This document shows, in pieces, positions 47,404 through 57,560 of a DNA stretch of 64,000 nucleotides; within the stretch, counting starts at the first letter, position 1; every line of letters starts with the position of its first letter. The stretch comes from Lumnitzera littorea. Its lineage: Eukaryota > Streptophyta > Magnoliopsida > Myrtales > Combretaceae. The stretch covers positions 76,939,541-77,003,540 of the forward strand of contig JAMXBB010000010.1 in NCBI GenBank assembly GCA_024138015.1, in the 5' to 3' direction. The notes under the pieces were generated by a model. That model had not been told where the DNA came from and ran no database searches. It saw only the letters and a program-made list of their open reading frames with translations. Both the position numbers and the translations under genes were made by a program.

Positions 47404-48156
47404 TTATCTTAAATAATCCTTAAAGGATGCAGCTAAAATAGGTTTACAAGGAATAACCTCATCCCCTTTAAGTTGTTGAAAAATCCCCATTCCTTTCAAC
47501 AATACTGTAATATAACTACCACAAAATATAACCTGAGTCCTAGTATCGTCTACTTGTCTATAAATGAAATAAGTCACTTTTACCCCCAAGATCAATATGA
47601 TACTTAGAAATCAAGCTGTACAAATAAAACATATCAAAATTTGCTACCTTGTTGTGGTTGCTTTTCTTACATCCCGCTTTGGTTGAATCAGCTAGTACTA
47701 GAATCTTTCAACAGTCATATCATTGGGCCAGGAGTTGGGCAAATTCACCTCTTCCTCATCATAATATCCTAAAAAATAACTAATCTAATTGAGTTCAATT
47801 ACATGAATATCACCATATGCCTGGAAGGTGATAGTAGACATTTTGCTACCTCTCTCTAACTATAAAGTAGATAAAAACTTGATTGTAATATTTTTAAATG
47901 TAGGTTCCTTCATCTTAAAGAATCTAAGCCATGTCTTGTCTGGTAAAATTTGTTGAATCCTATCATCCATCTCATATTCGTGCAATAGAGCCCAATCCAA
48001 GTATTAATGATTCATGAAAGTCATCTTTTGTAACTTCTTCTTCCTCTCTTTTACATAATCATGATGTGATAGCAAATCTCTGCTTGTGCTTCATGAAGAT
48101 GAAGAAGCAGTTGTCTTTTGCTTCTTCCTTTGTGGTTAGAGCTTCTTGGGTGGCAT
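47404..48156 (-). pseudogene. Athila-type third ORF (env-like position), 251 codons without indel
   Basis: A minus-strand frame from an ATG at 48156 (MPPKKL) to the TAA at 47404 stays in register over 251 codons, interrupted by nine internal stops. Recognisable parts are a basic N-terminus, WLRFFKMKEPTFKNITIKFL, FQAYGDIHVIELN, DEEEVNLPNSWPNDM, and the longest open end GVKVTYFIYRQVDDTRTQVI with CGSYITVLLKGMGIF. This matches in position and style the ORF downstream of pol in Athila elements, sometimes called env-like; its function is not established. No clear signal peptide or membrane anchor is seen in what remains. Confidence 0.72.
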
Positions 48157-48650
48157 AGTAGAGTTGGGGGGCAAATCTGAAATGTAGGAGACTAAGGTAA
48201 GGGTTGAAGATGAGAGTGAATGTGTATGCAAAGGAGTGAAGGAGAAGGAAAGGTCAGGTGAGAGAAATTTAGAGAGAGAGGAAAGGAAGAGTGAGAAGTC
48301 GGGTGAGGAAATGAAGAGAAGAGAGAGAAAATTAAACCGTTGTGCTTTATATCATGGTATGTATGTCGGCCATCTATACCTATATGTCGGTGGTGATCAT
48401 GGCCAGTGTAAATAGGAAGGCTAGTAGCTTTTAGTTCAAAATGCTAGCCTTTAATTTAAAATTTCGTGCATCTCTTTTTTTTTCTTTTTATTTTTTTTTT
48501 CTTTAAAGGCCGACAGCCTTAAGTTCAAATGGCTGGCCTTTAAAAAAAAATTTGGGAAATAATAAAAAAAATAAAAATTAATTGAGTTAGATGTTGGATT
48601 GCCTCCCATGAAGCACTTAGTTTATAATCGCTACCCCGACTTTTCCAATC
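48157..48650. other. Spacer between integrase and env-like ORF with two hairpins
   Basis: A purine-rich stretch (48190-48335, GAGAGAGAGGAAAGGAAGAG-like) is followed by two related hairpins: 48417-48451 (AAGGCTAG...CTAGCCTT) and 48505-48541 (AAGGCCGACAGCC ... GGCTGGCCTT) with the same loop-like TTAGTTCAAAAT / TTAAGTTCAAAT. No coding motif was found. Confidence 0.6.
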
Positions 48651-48654
48651 CTTA

Positions 48655-49745
48655 CAACGAGTTGGTGCCTAGCACGATAGTAGTGTTACTATCCATGTTT
48701 TCCCCTTTATAATAGTGTTTGAGGAGGTGACCATTTACTTTAAAAGTTCAATTATCTCCTACCTTTAACTCAACTGTACCATAAGGAAAAACATTAGCTA
48801 TTTCAAATGACGTAGACCATTGAGATTTTAACTTACTTGGGAACAACTTCAGTCGAGAGTTATATAATAAAATTTTTTTACCAGGCACAAACTTTAGTTG
48901 TTGGATGTTCATATCATGCCATCACTTGGCTCTCTCCTTGTATATTCTAGTATTTTCATATGCTTCTTCTCTACTCTCATCTAGCTAGTTCAATTAGAGC
49001 AACTTCTTTTCACTTACACTTACAGCTTGTAAATCAAAGTTAAGGTATTTTATGGCTTAGTATGCTTTGTGCTCAAACTCTACAGGTAGGTGATATGATT
49101 TACCAAAAACTATTTTGTATGAGGACATTCTTATAAGGGTTTTAAAAGTTGTCTTATAAGCCTACAATGCATCATCAAGTTTTAAAAACCAATCTTTCCT
49201 AAATGCATTAATAATCTTTTCTAAGATATGCTTTATTTCCCTATTAGACACCTCAACTTGTCTACAAGTTTGTAGATGATATGGGGTAGCAATTTTATGT
49301 GTAACTCTATATTTTGATAGCGATTTTTCAAACTACCGATTACAAAAATGCGATCCCCCATCACTTATAATGGCTTTAGGTAACCCAAAATTGGAAAATA
49401 TGTTCTTTTCAAAAAATTTAATTACAATCCCAGCATCATTAGTTTGTAGAGCAACTGCTTTTACCTATTTTGACACATAATCTATATTGAAAAAGATAAG
49501 GGAAAGGGACTCATGAAGTAGCTTCCCCATACATCAGAAAGCTTAATTACAAGAATGTTATTTTGTGGTAATTCATATCTCCTAGAAATATTGCTAATCC
49601 TTTAGCATTGAGCATAAGACATAACATAGTTCCTACAATCACTAAACAAATTAGGCCAAGAAAATCCACAAGATAAAATCCTAGTTGTAGTTCTTTCCAC
49701 ACTAAAATGGCCTTATGCTTCTTTAAAATGATAGTACTAAATTAT
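48655..49745 (-). pseudogene. Athila-like integrase remnant
   Basis: From right to left on the minus strand: the zinc-binding part (FSWPNLFSDCRNYVMSYAQC, ISNISRRYELPQNNI; 49700-49560), then the core, broken by shifts (VWGSYFMSPFP at the first Asp position, where Asp is Tyr), and the best part from about 49310: HKIATPYHLQTCRQVEVSNR with the catalytic Glu, EIKHILEKIINAFRKDWFLK, FKTLIRMSSYKIVFGKSYHL, PVEFEHKAY, VPGKKILLYNSRLKLFPSKL, and FKVNGHLLKHYYKGENM near 48700. These are standard Athila integrase segments. Confidence 0.88.
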
Positions 49746-49979
49746 GATAAGCCGTTTGGTTTTAGGCACATAATGTTTAATTACTTGGTTAGCACAACTT
49801 TTAAACAGATACAGTTCGTCCTAGAAATAAAATTTCACATCATGTAAAAACCTCTTTTTCTTTTGAAATGAGAAACCGTATGGTATGATTTTGCTAACTA
49901 GGTAATTGACTATATTAGCATACTAAGGTAATCCTTGGATCTCTACTACATACAACTATTCATCAAGGAAGTCATTAAT

Positions 49980-51620
49980 GGATGGCTCTAAATAATCAGA
50001 TTCTAAACGAGATAAATGATCGGCAATCATATTTTCAATTCTCTTTTTATCTTTGATTTCAATGTCAAATTCTTACAGTAGTAAGACCTAAAGAATTAAC
50101 CTAAGTTTAGCATCAGCTTCACTAAACAAATATTTCAGAGTAGCATGGTTTGTTTATACTATGACCTTAGAATTAATTAGATAAGGCCTAAACTTGTCAC
50201 ATACAAAAATGACTGCAAAAAGCTCTTTTTCTATTGTGGCATAGTTTCTCTAGGCCTCATTTAACATTCTACTAACATAGTATTTTACATGAAATAACTT
50301 ACCTCTCCTATGCCTTACTATTACTCCTATAGCATAGTCGCTGGCATCACACATCAACTCGAAAGGAAGCTCTCAATTAGGTGCAACGATCATTGGTGCC
50401 GACGTAAGCTTCTCCTTCAATAGATTAGATGCCTGCAAACAACTGTCATAAAAAATAAAGGTAGAATCTTTTTCAAGTAAATTACAAAGAGGTCTAGAGA
50501 TTTTAGAGAAATCCTTAATAAATCTCCTGTAGAAGCCAGCATGTCCTAAGAAGCTCCTAACTCCTTTGATTGAGGTGAGTGGTGGCAACTTCTCTATTAT
50601 CTCCACTTTTGCCCTATCAACTTTAATCCCCTTTTTTGACACTGTGACTTAAGATTATTTCCTCTCTTATTATAAAATGACATTTTTGCTAGTTCAGAAG
50701 TAGATTAATCTCCTTGCACCTTTTAAGTATATAGCTTAAATTAGTCAGACATGAGTCAAATGACTTCCTAAAAACCAAGAAGTCATCCATAAATATTTTG
50801 ATAAAATCTTCTAACATATTAGAAAATATAGACATCATGCATCTTTGGAAGGAAGCGGGTGCATTATAGAGACCAAAGGACATTCTCCTAAAGGCAAAAG
50901 GCCATAAGGACATATAAACGTGGTTTTTTCTTGGTCCTCAGGTGCTAGATGAATTTGATTACAACTAGAATAACCATCTAAAAAACAATAATAGTCATGC
51001 CTTAAAAGTTTTTCTAACATCTGATCTGTGAAAGAAAAGGGGGAATGGTCATTATAAGTGGCATCATTAAGTTTTTTATAATCTATACAGACTCTCCACC
51101 CAGTTACAGTGCAAGTAGGGATTAACTCATTAACTTCATTTTTAACCATAGTCATACCACCTTTTTTTAGCACTACCTAAATGGGACTAACCCACTTACT
51201 ATCTGAGATAGGGTAGATAAAACCTGCATTCAGTAATGTGAGCACCTCTTTCTTTGCTACCTCCTTGAGAGTTAGGTTAAGTTGTCTCTATAGTTATACT
51301 GTGGGTTGACACTCTACCTCCAGTAATATCTTATGAGTGCAAATTAAAGGACTAATCCCCTTGATACCAACGATAGTCCATCAATGGCTTTTTTATGCTC
51401 TTTCAGAACTCTTAGAAGCTGTTGCTCCTTATCACCTATCAAAGAAGAGGAGATGATTATTGGAAAAGTATCATTGGTTCCAAAATAAGCATATTTCAAA
51501 TAACTAGGTAATGGTTTAAGTTCAAGTACCAAGGGTTGTGTCAATGAGGGTATTAGCTTCTTCTCACTGGTGCCTAGCTCCGCATAGTATTGAGCTTTAA
51601 TTTCTAACACCTGTTCCATG
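49980..51620 (-). pseudogene. Athila-like reverse transcriptase and RNase H remnant
   Basis: The RT N-terminus lies at 51344-51619 (LELKPLPSYLKYAYFGTNDT). The palm is at 50835-51173 (WRVCIDYKKLNDATYNDHSP, FLDGYSSCNQI), then after a 1-base shift at about 50905 it continues FAFRRMSFGLYNAPASFQRC with the catalytic FMDDFLV intact (50689-50913). A return shift precedes GIKVDRAKVEIIEKLPPLTS and RSFLGHAGFYRRFIKDFSKI (50373-50642). RNase H follows at about 50370-49985 (VYTNHATLKYLF, MIADHLSRLE). Stops and at least two indels inactivate it. Confidence 0.9.
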
Positions 51621-51835
51621 GGTTCTTCCTCAAGCTCATCATCATCGCTCTAATCATCCAAATCCCTAAGAACTGATTCTATGGTATCCAATCCAACTTT
51701 CTCTTCTATGGACTTACTAGTAATCTCATCAATAACATCAATAGTGTAATAGGATTTACAATCATCAAATTGTTTTATGGCTTCATAAACATTAAAAGTT
51801 ACTTGATCATCTATAACTCTTAAAGTAAGCTTACC

Positions 51836-52187
51836 CTATTCTACGTCTATCAATGCCTTACCTGTTGTAAGAAACGATCTGCCAAGGATCATGGGTACCT
51901 CTCTATCCTCTTCTATTTCTAGGACTATAATGTCAAATGGGAAGATAAATTCATCGACCTTTACCAGGACATTCTTTATAATACACCTTTGGATATTTGA
52001 TACTCCTATCAGCAAGTTGTAAGGTGACATGGGTCCCCTTGCAGTCTCCAAGTCCCAATTGCTTAAAAATGGACAAAGGCATTAAATTTATACTTGTACT
52101 AGAATCAATAAGAACTTTATCAAAATGAAAATCTCCTATAGTGCAAGGAATAGTAAAACTCCCCTGATCTCTTCGTTTTCTCGGCAA
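51836..52187 (-). pseudogene. Athila-like aspartic protease remnant
   Basis: The motif KVLIDSSTSINLMPLSIFKQ (52100-52041) corresponds to the Athila protease site A-L-x-D-x-G-A-S-I-N-L-M-P; the Asp is kept, the Gly is Ser. Upstream GSFTIPCTIGDFHF and downstream TLQLADRSIKYPK, then after a frameshift DIVLEIEEDREVPMILGRSF with the LGRPF-like motif. Both halves of the retropepsin fold are present but in different frames. Confidence 0.88.
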
Positions 52188-53069
52188 GTTAGATAAATTT
52201 TTCTAGAGGATCATAAAGCACTCCCTAATAAGCATCACAAGTTCGTTCCCATCAATCTTTCTCTTTTTGGTGAGCAAATCCTTCATAAATCTAACTTATG
52301 AAGGCATCTACTGAAGTGCCTTTCTAAAAGGAATGTTGATTTGTAACTTCTTGAAAACATCTAGGAATTTAGCGAATTAGGTGTATAGCTGCTATTACTT
52401 TAGTCTTCTTAGAAAAGGGACAAGAAGAACATACAGTTTCACTTCTGATGACTTCTGCTTTAGTTCTTCTGCCACCTATTTCTCTCTTCCTTTCTTTTAG
52501 TTTTCCTCCTTTTCTTCAACTTATCTATCGACTATTTCAACTTCCTTTCCTTTCCATTCCTCAACATTATTGCATTGACACCTTTGGGATTCTCTTCGGT
52601 ATTGCTAGGTAAAGACCTTGATGGTCTATTACTCACCTGTTAAGAGATCTGACTAATCTAATTCTCTAAATTCTGAATATTGGTCTGTTGATTTTGTAAC
52701 ATGGTGTTAGTCTTTTGCATATAACTCAGCATGAGCTCTTCCATTCTAGACTGATTCTGTAGAGGTGGAGCATTCTTAGTAAGACTCTACTTCTAGAATT
52801 CAAGTGGTAGTTTAAACGCATTATTCTCATTCCTCCATGAGAAATTTGGATGATTGTGCCTTATATGTATTTGAATATAGACCTTGATTACCTCGTTGGA
52901 AATTGTTGACAAAGTTCATCTGCTCTCCACTAGCTGAAGTTGAGGGATTCCTAAATAGGCACTCAAAAGTCAAATGTAGTCCTAAACATATCTTACAAAA
53001 AGCAATAAGATTAGCATTAAAAGACTGTGTTAAGGTGAGTTTACTTACCTAGGTAGTGAAAGCTGAGAT
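52188..53069 (-). other. C-terminal gag/linker region of the Athila-like element
   Basis: No long frame survives. Low-complexity Lys/Glu-rich codons on the minus strand (around 52480-52560) and broken gag C-terminal sequence are consistent with the gag-protease linker of Athila elements. No zinc knuckle was found. Confidence 0.5.
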
Positions 53070-53657
53070 CTAAGCTGTTAATTGAGACATAATGTCATTG
53101 TCATTGACCAATGCCACTCTTGATTTGCTTCTCTTGTTTTGCCAATTATGTGCACTGGAGGACATCTTTTTTATCAATGCACTTGCTTCATCATAAGTCT
53201 TGCCCATTAGAGCATCTCCACTTGCAACATCTACTAAAGACCTCAATGTCTCATCCAAATTAAGTTAGAAAATCTCAATCAGGAGATTATCTGGCAAGCC
53301 ATGATGTGGGTATTTTCTGATCGACTCCTTGAATCTCTCCCATGCCTCATAAAATGACTCCCCACTAAACTTAGTAAAGTCGGTGATATCACTCCTCCGT
53401 TTTGCAGTCCTGGTTGGTGGGAAAAATCTCTTTAGAAACTTCGATGAGAGATCAGCCCAACTAGTAATAAACTCTTGTGATAGTGAATGGAACCAAGCTC
53501 TAGCTTTATCCCTTAGTGAAAAGGGAAAGAGCTGTAGTCTGATAACCTTATTAGTAACATTGTTCACCTTCACTGTATTACCGTATTGGAGGAATCCTAT
53601 ACTATGCTTATCGGGGCTCTCATTTGGATATCCTCCAAACTGATTTGTCTGAACCAT
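53070..53657 (-). pseudogene. Athila-like gag domain remnant
   Basis: A single minus-strand frame of 196 codons with one internal stop (near 53265). The motifs RLQLFPFSLRDKARAWFHSL, WADLSSKFLKRFFPPTRTAK and GESFYEAWERFKESIRKYPH are the standard retrotransposon gag domain of Athila elements (LFPFSLxxKAxxWLxxLP...W.el...FL..yFp..k....r..I..F.Q...EsL.EAWeRFk.LLr.cPHHG). After it come NLDETLRSLVDVASGDALM and KTYDEASALIKKM. Gag would form the particle shell. Confidence 0.92.
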
Positions 53658-53966
53658 CTAAATAAGTGATGATTTCAGCTCAAAGTTGTTGGCCTGAATG
53701 GTATGCCTCCTTATGGCAGACCCCATAACAGTAGGTAATGTCTAATTATTATCATCGTAGCCTACCATCTCTTCTCTCCTTCTTTTGTTCTCTCTTCTCA
53801 ACTGATGCAAGGTGCACTCTATTTTAGAATCTAGTACTAAAATTTCAACACTTCTACTCCTGCGTATAAAATACTTATAAAGAGAACAATAAATAAATAA
53901 ATAAATAACACATGTTGTAAAGTGTACCTAAATTACTAACAGAACTAAAAGGTTTAATATTTCCAC

Positions 53967-53984
53967 TCCTCAACAATGGTGCCA
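53967..53984 (-). other. Primer-binding site of the Athila-like element (tRNA-Asp type)
   Basis: The minus strand reads TGGCACCATTGTTGAGG, 6 bp downstream of the 5' LTR end. It differs at few positions from TGGCGCCGTTGCCGGGG, the tRNA-Asp-complementary PBS typical of Athila elements. The changes are all G-to-A or C-to-T. Confidence 0.82.
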
Positions 53985-53990
53985 AAAACT

Positions 53991-55420
53991 TGATCCACTT
54001 AAACTATATATATATAAATATCGCGAATACTTCAACAAGTATCTTAGGTTGAAATCAAGTAATAAAGAATGAGTAAGGTTGTCGATCCCTTGAGGAATAA
54101 GAAATTGCTAACCCTATGATAGTTCTTATCAATAGTTAAGCAATCAAGATTGAATTGTTAGTTAACTAATTTCTAATTACCCTAAAATTGTCAAAAAGAA
54201 AATTACATTAATTTATCTAAAATAAAGCAATCAATTGAGAATGTGAGAAAAACAGAATCCATCCTAGTTGTGCAAATCAAATTATCATCATATTATATAG
54301 ATTAATAGCTATACGGTCATTCAAGTGAAATTATCATGCCTTAAAACTAAAACTTAAAGACTCAACCTTTAATTAATCAATCAACTTCCACATCTCCAAT
54401 TAATAGTGGACTCTAAATCACAATTACACATCTCCCAATGCTACGATTGATTAATGCTCTAAATTAACTATCCCTAATGTTTTAGCAAATAATTAACTCA
54501 AGACATCACATTAATCCCTAGATAATTTCTAATTAATGTAATTAATGCCACTCCCACATTAGCTAATCAGTTTAATAAAGAATTTCTAACAAATCCTATA
54601 TCAACTCTCGTATCAATAGTGTTTCTAATAATTATAACCATTAGAAAATTATAATTAAAATAATAGAAATTGTAATCATGAATTAAGCGTACATCTATTA
54701 ACCTTATAACATGACTACAATTATCATCTCGGCTTTCTAGGTTTCATCAATTCCCACAATTAATACTTAGCTAGCCATGGAAATTAAAATAAAAATACAT
54801 ATAACAATAGAATTTGCAAAGAAGTTCATGATTAGAAATAAGAACAAATCACATAATTGCATAAATAGAAATAGGATAAAAATCACCAATTCTGTAATTA
54901 TGAGGAATTCAAACTTCAATTGCAAACTCTAAGGATGATCTCCATAGCAAGAGCAAAGGCTTCTCAATGATCTATGAAATATCAAAAGAAAAACTCTTCT
55001 AAAATAAAACCCAACTTCTTTTAAGACTCTCGAAAAAGGCCTTTCAAATATCAATCACATGTCTATTTATAAAGAAAACAAGGGCTATCTTTCGATTGGT
55101 TATTTTCCACTAAAGGCTAGCCATGAAGGCAAGCGGTGTTGAGTCTAAGGCCACCGGTGTAGAGTTCAAAAGCCGGCAATGTAGAGTGTAGGCCAACTCA
55201 AGGCCAGCTACCTTCAATTTCCAAGTGCTGCATGTTGATTCAAGCTTCCTCAGTTTGCTTAAAACTCCTCCAAATCAATCATATTTCCACTCTGAATCCT
55301 CCGAGACCTAAAATATCCAAATGAAAATACTTAAGTACCATTTCTTAGTGATTTCTATAAAATCAATAATAATTCTACATAATTCACACATTAAAATATG
55401 AGTAAAATATGCCTTCATCA
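53991..55420 (-). repeat. 5' LTR of the Athila-like element
   Basis: The minus strand starts TGATGAAGGCATATTTTACT and ends TTAAGTGGATCA. It pairs with 44127-45555. Length is 1,430 bp against 1,429 bp. Confidence 0.93.
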
Positions 55421-56973
55421 ATAAGAGGAGTATTCCTATCTCTAAATGTTCTTCTAGCGCTTGGCAGGTATTCCCTTTTTCTATTTATCGAGTCTTGCTT
55501 GTGCTTCCATCCTCTTTTCTAGGCTAGGCTCTTCTATTTCTTCAAGTTCTTTAAGCCTTTTTTGGGTCATTCTCAATTGATGTTCTAAGGCCCAAGAACA
55601 TTGTCTTGATTCCCGAAAGAGATCCTCCCACATGTCCTACTCTTCATAGATTACTTTTACATGAGCTTGAACTTGGTTTATATAGGTCTTAATTTCAAGA
55701 TCAAGTTTAGCTGATGCGGATTGGATGATTTCTAGATCTCTCATGTCTTATAGAGTTGATCGTATAAGTATTCTTTGGTAACCCTATGCTTATCCACTTC
55801 TCTTAGCTACTTTCCTAAATCGATGTTTAGGCTGACAATCCTTGTTTCCTATAACTATTTGATTGCCTAGAGTTTGGACATTTTCTGTAGTAGTGGAATC
55901 TAAAGGTCCTCATAATCTAAGGTCGTGATATCCAATGAAGGCCTATATATTATATCTTGGATACCTTTAAATTATCTGATCATATTGTTAAGGTAATAGC
56001 CTATGCACAATTTCATCCCGATCAAGGGTATTGCTTGATAATTTTTGTAGACTGAGGTTACCCTTTTAAAGTTGCTCCATCTTGTTGTCTACAAGATATC
56101 AACGACTTAGAAATTTTGCAATACTTTTACCCAGCAGTAAATGAACTTTCCTTTTAGGAGATGGACCTCATTAACAAAAGAATCAATCAAATCAATATTA
56201 TGAGCAAATTCTTCTTAGATCGGATTAGATCAAGCCCATAACACTTCATGTGGCTCACAAACCATACTGTTAGTAATGCCATGTTAGTCTTTATTTTGCC
56301 ATTATTCTTTTCTTTCAAAATGTTAAGGCTTATAATTTGTTTTGTGGGGAAGGCCGGTATATATGATTTGCCTTCAAGAAATCGGTCCACTAACTTAGTG
56401 ACCTTCAAATGGATGTAAACCTTTCCATTAAAGAATAGGAGAGTCCCGAATGCAGTTAGGATAAAGGCTTTTATTTTGTTCTATCTCTAATATTTGAGAT
56501 TGCCATAGAAAATGCCCCATTTGTTGGATTTAGGCTCAATGGTGAACTAAGCTTTTAAGTCTTACAATTTGATGCAGTTCCCATTACAACTTTTGAGGGC
56601 TTTTTTTCACTTCAGCTTTTCTAATCCTTAGAAATCTTGAAAAGGCATTTACTAGGTCAACTTCCAAATTTTAGGTGTATATACTTTCTAAGGAATAGGC
56701 TTAAAGTAATTAGGTGTACTCTTTAAGTGTTAGACTAATCAACCCAACTCGAAAAGCTACTTCCTCGAGTTCCTAAAAGTTGGTTAAGGCATTAATTAAA
56801 TTATTCTCTATTTTTACCTTGGGAAGCGATAGAATGGGCTTGATCTTGTTGATGATGGTCTCTTGTTCCCTTATATTAAAGTACCGAAACCATTGGTCTA
56901 TGATAGGCTTGGAGCTAATGGGCTTACCAATGAACTTTGCCTTAAAGTAGACGGAGTTGGATGAACAAGTCAT
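55421..56973 (-). pseudogene. Extra ORF upstream of gag in the Tat-like element
   Basis: This is the part of the Tat internal region on the 5' side of the Athila insertion. Its N-terminal portion (56773-56973) contains LPKVKIENNLINALTNF followed out of frame by LISLTLKEYT, corresponding to the L..ikv...li.AL..FWDP...vF.F...ELtPTLEEY pattern of the ORF found before gag in Tat/Ogre elements. Nearer the Athila junction (about 55640-55460) the minus strand encodes a coiled-coil-like segment (RQCSWALEHQLRMTQKRLKE, LEEIEEPSLEKRMEAQAR). Stops and frameshifts are frequent. The function of this ORF is not established. Confidence 0.65.
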
Positions 56974-57540
56974 TTTCTAATCTGAATTACAAAAGAAAAA
57001 ATATGTTATAAGATTAACCGATCGTTATTTACAATAAACGAAACCTATTTATAGCAATTCTATGTTTACAACATATTTCCAAGGAAAATCAAAGAAACTC
57101 TAAGCCATAATGTATTTTCATTCACATCTTGCTTGATTATTTATCAAGTCCAAACATTATGAATGCATAAAGGGTAGGTTCTACAAGTCCTTAAGCTTGT
57201 ACGATCTTACTTGTTAAAGAACACTTTTATTAGTCACATCAAGCTTAAGTAGGGGTGGCTTAATCAACCCCGAGTAGTGGTTATACCACAATACCTAGAG
57301 CCTATACAATGGCCCTCCCATCCTAGGGTCTTAATACAATCTAGGTTTGATTGTTTCTATCACACGTTTGTAGAAAAATAAATCATGCCCTTGAAAATAA
57401 ACAAAACCTACAAAAATGTTAATTACGATATAAATAATAACCAATTAATAAATAAATAAGTAAATAAATTACACTTAGTAAGGTGATTTTTAGAGATTAA
57501 TTTTAATTTTGAAAAGTTGAATGGCTAACCCTTTTGACGT
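56974..57540 (-). other. 5' untranslated leader of the Tat-like element
   Basis: No frame or motif was found between the upstream ORF and the primer-binding site. Position and length fit an untranslated leader. Confidence 0.6.
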
Positions 57541-57557
57541 TCCTAATAGAGTCGCCA
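57541..57557 (-). other. Primer-binding site of the Tat-like element (tRNA-Arg type)
   Basis: The minus strand reads TGGCGACTCTATTAGGA, 3 bases from the LTR edge. It matches at most positions the TGGCGACTCYRCTGGGGA primer-binding site complementary to tRNA-Arg that characterises Tat/Ogre elements. Confidence 0.85.
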
Positions 57558-57560
57558 AGT

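Larger units (their letters stand above)
44127..55420 (-). mobile_element. Athila-like Ty3/gypsy retrotransposon nested in the Tat element
   Basis: Two LTRs of 1,429 and 1,430 bp flank an internal region that on the minus strand holds a tRNA-Asp-type PBS, gag, protease, RT, RNase H, integrase and a further ORF of the Athila 3' (env-like) type. Perfect ATAAG duplications on both sides show a single clean insertion, and Tat sequence continues on either side (gag to the left, the upstream ORF to the right). All frames carry stops; RT has frameshifts. Being nested it must be younger than the Tat element. Confidence 0.93.

Noticed and set aside
47404..48156. Calling the Athila third ORF a true viral-type envelope gene
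   Set aside because: Position is env-like, but I see no convincing signal peptide, membrane anchor or fusion motif in the remnant, and the function of this ORF in plants is unproven.
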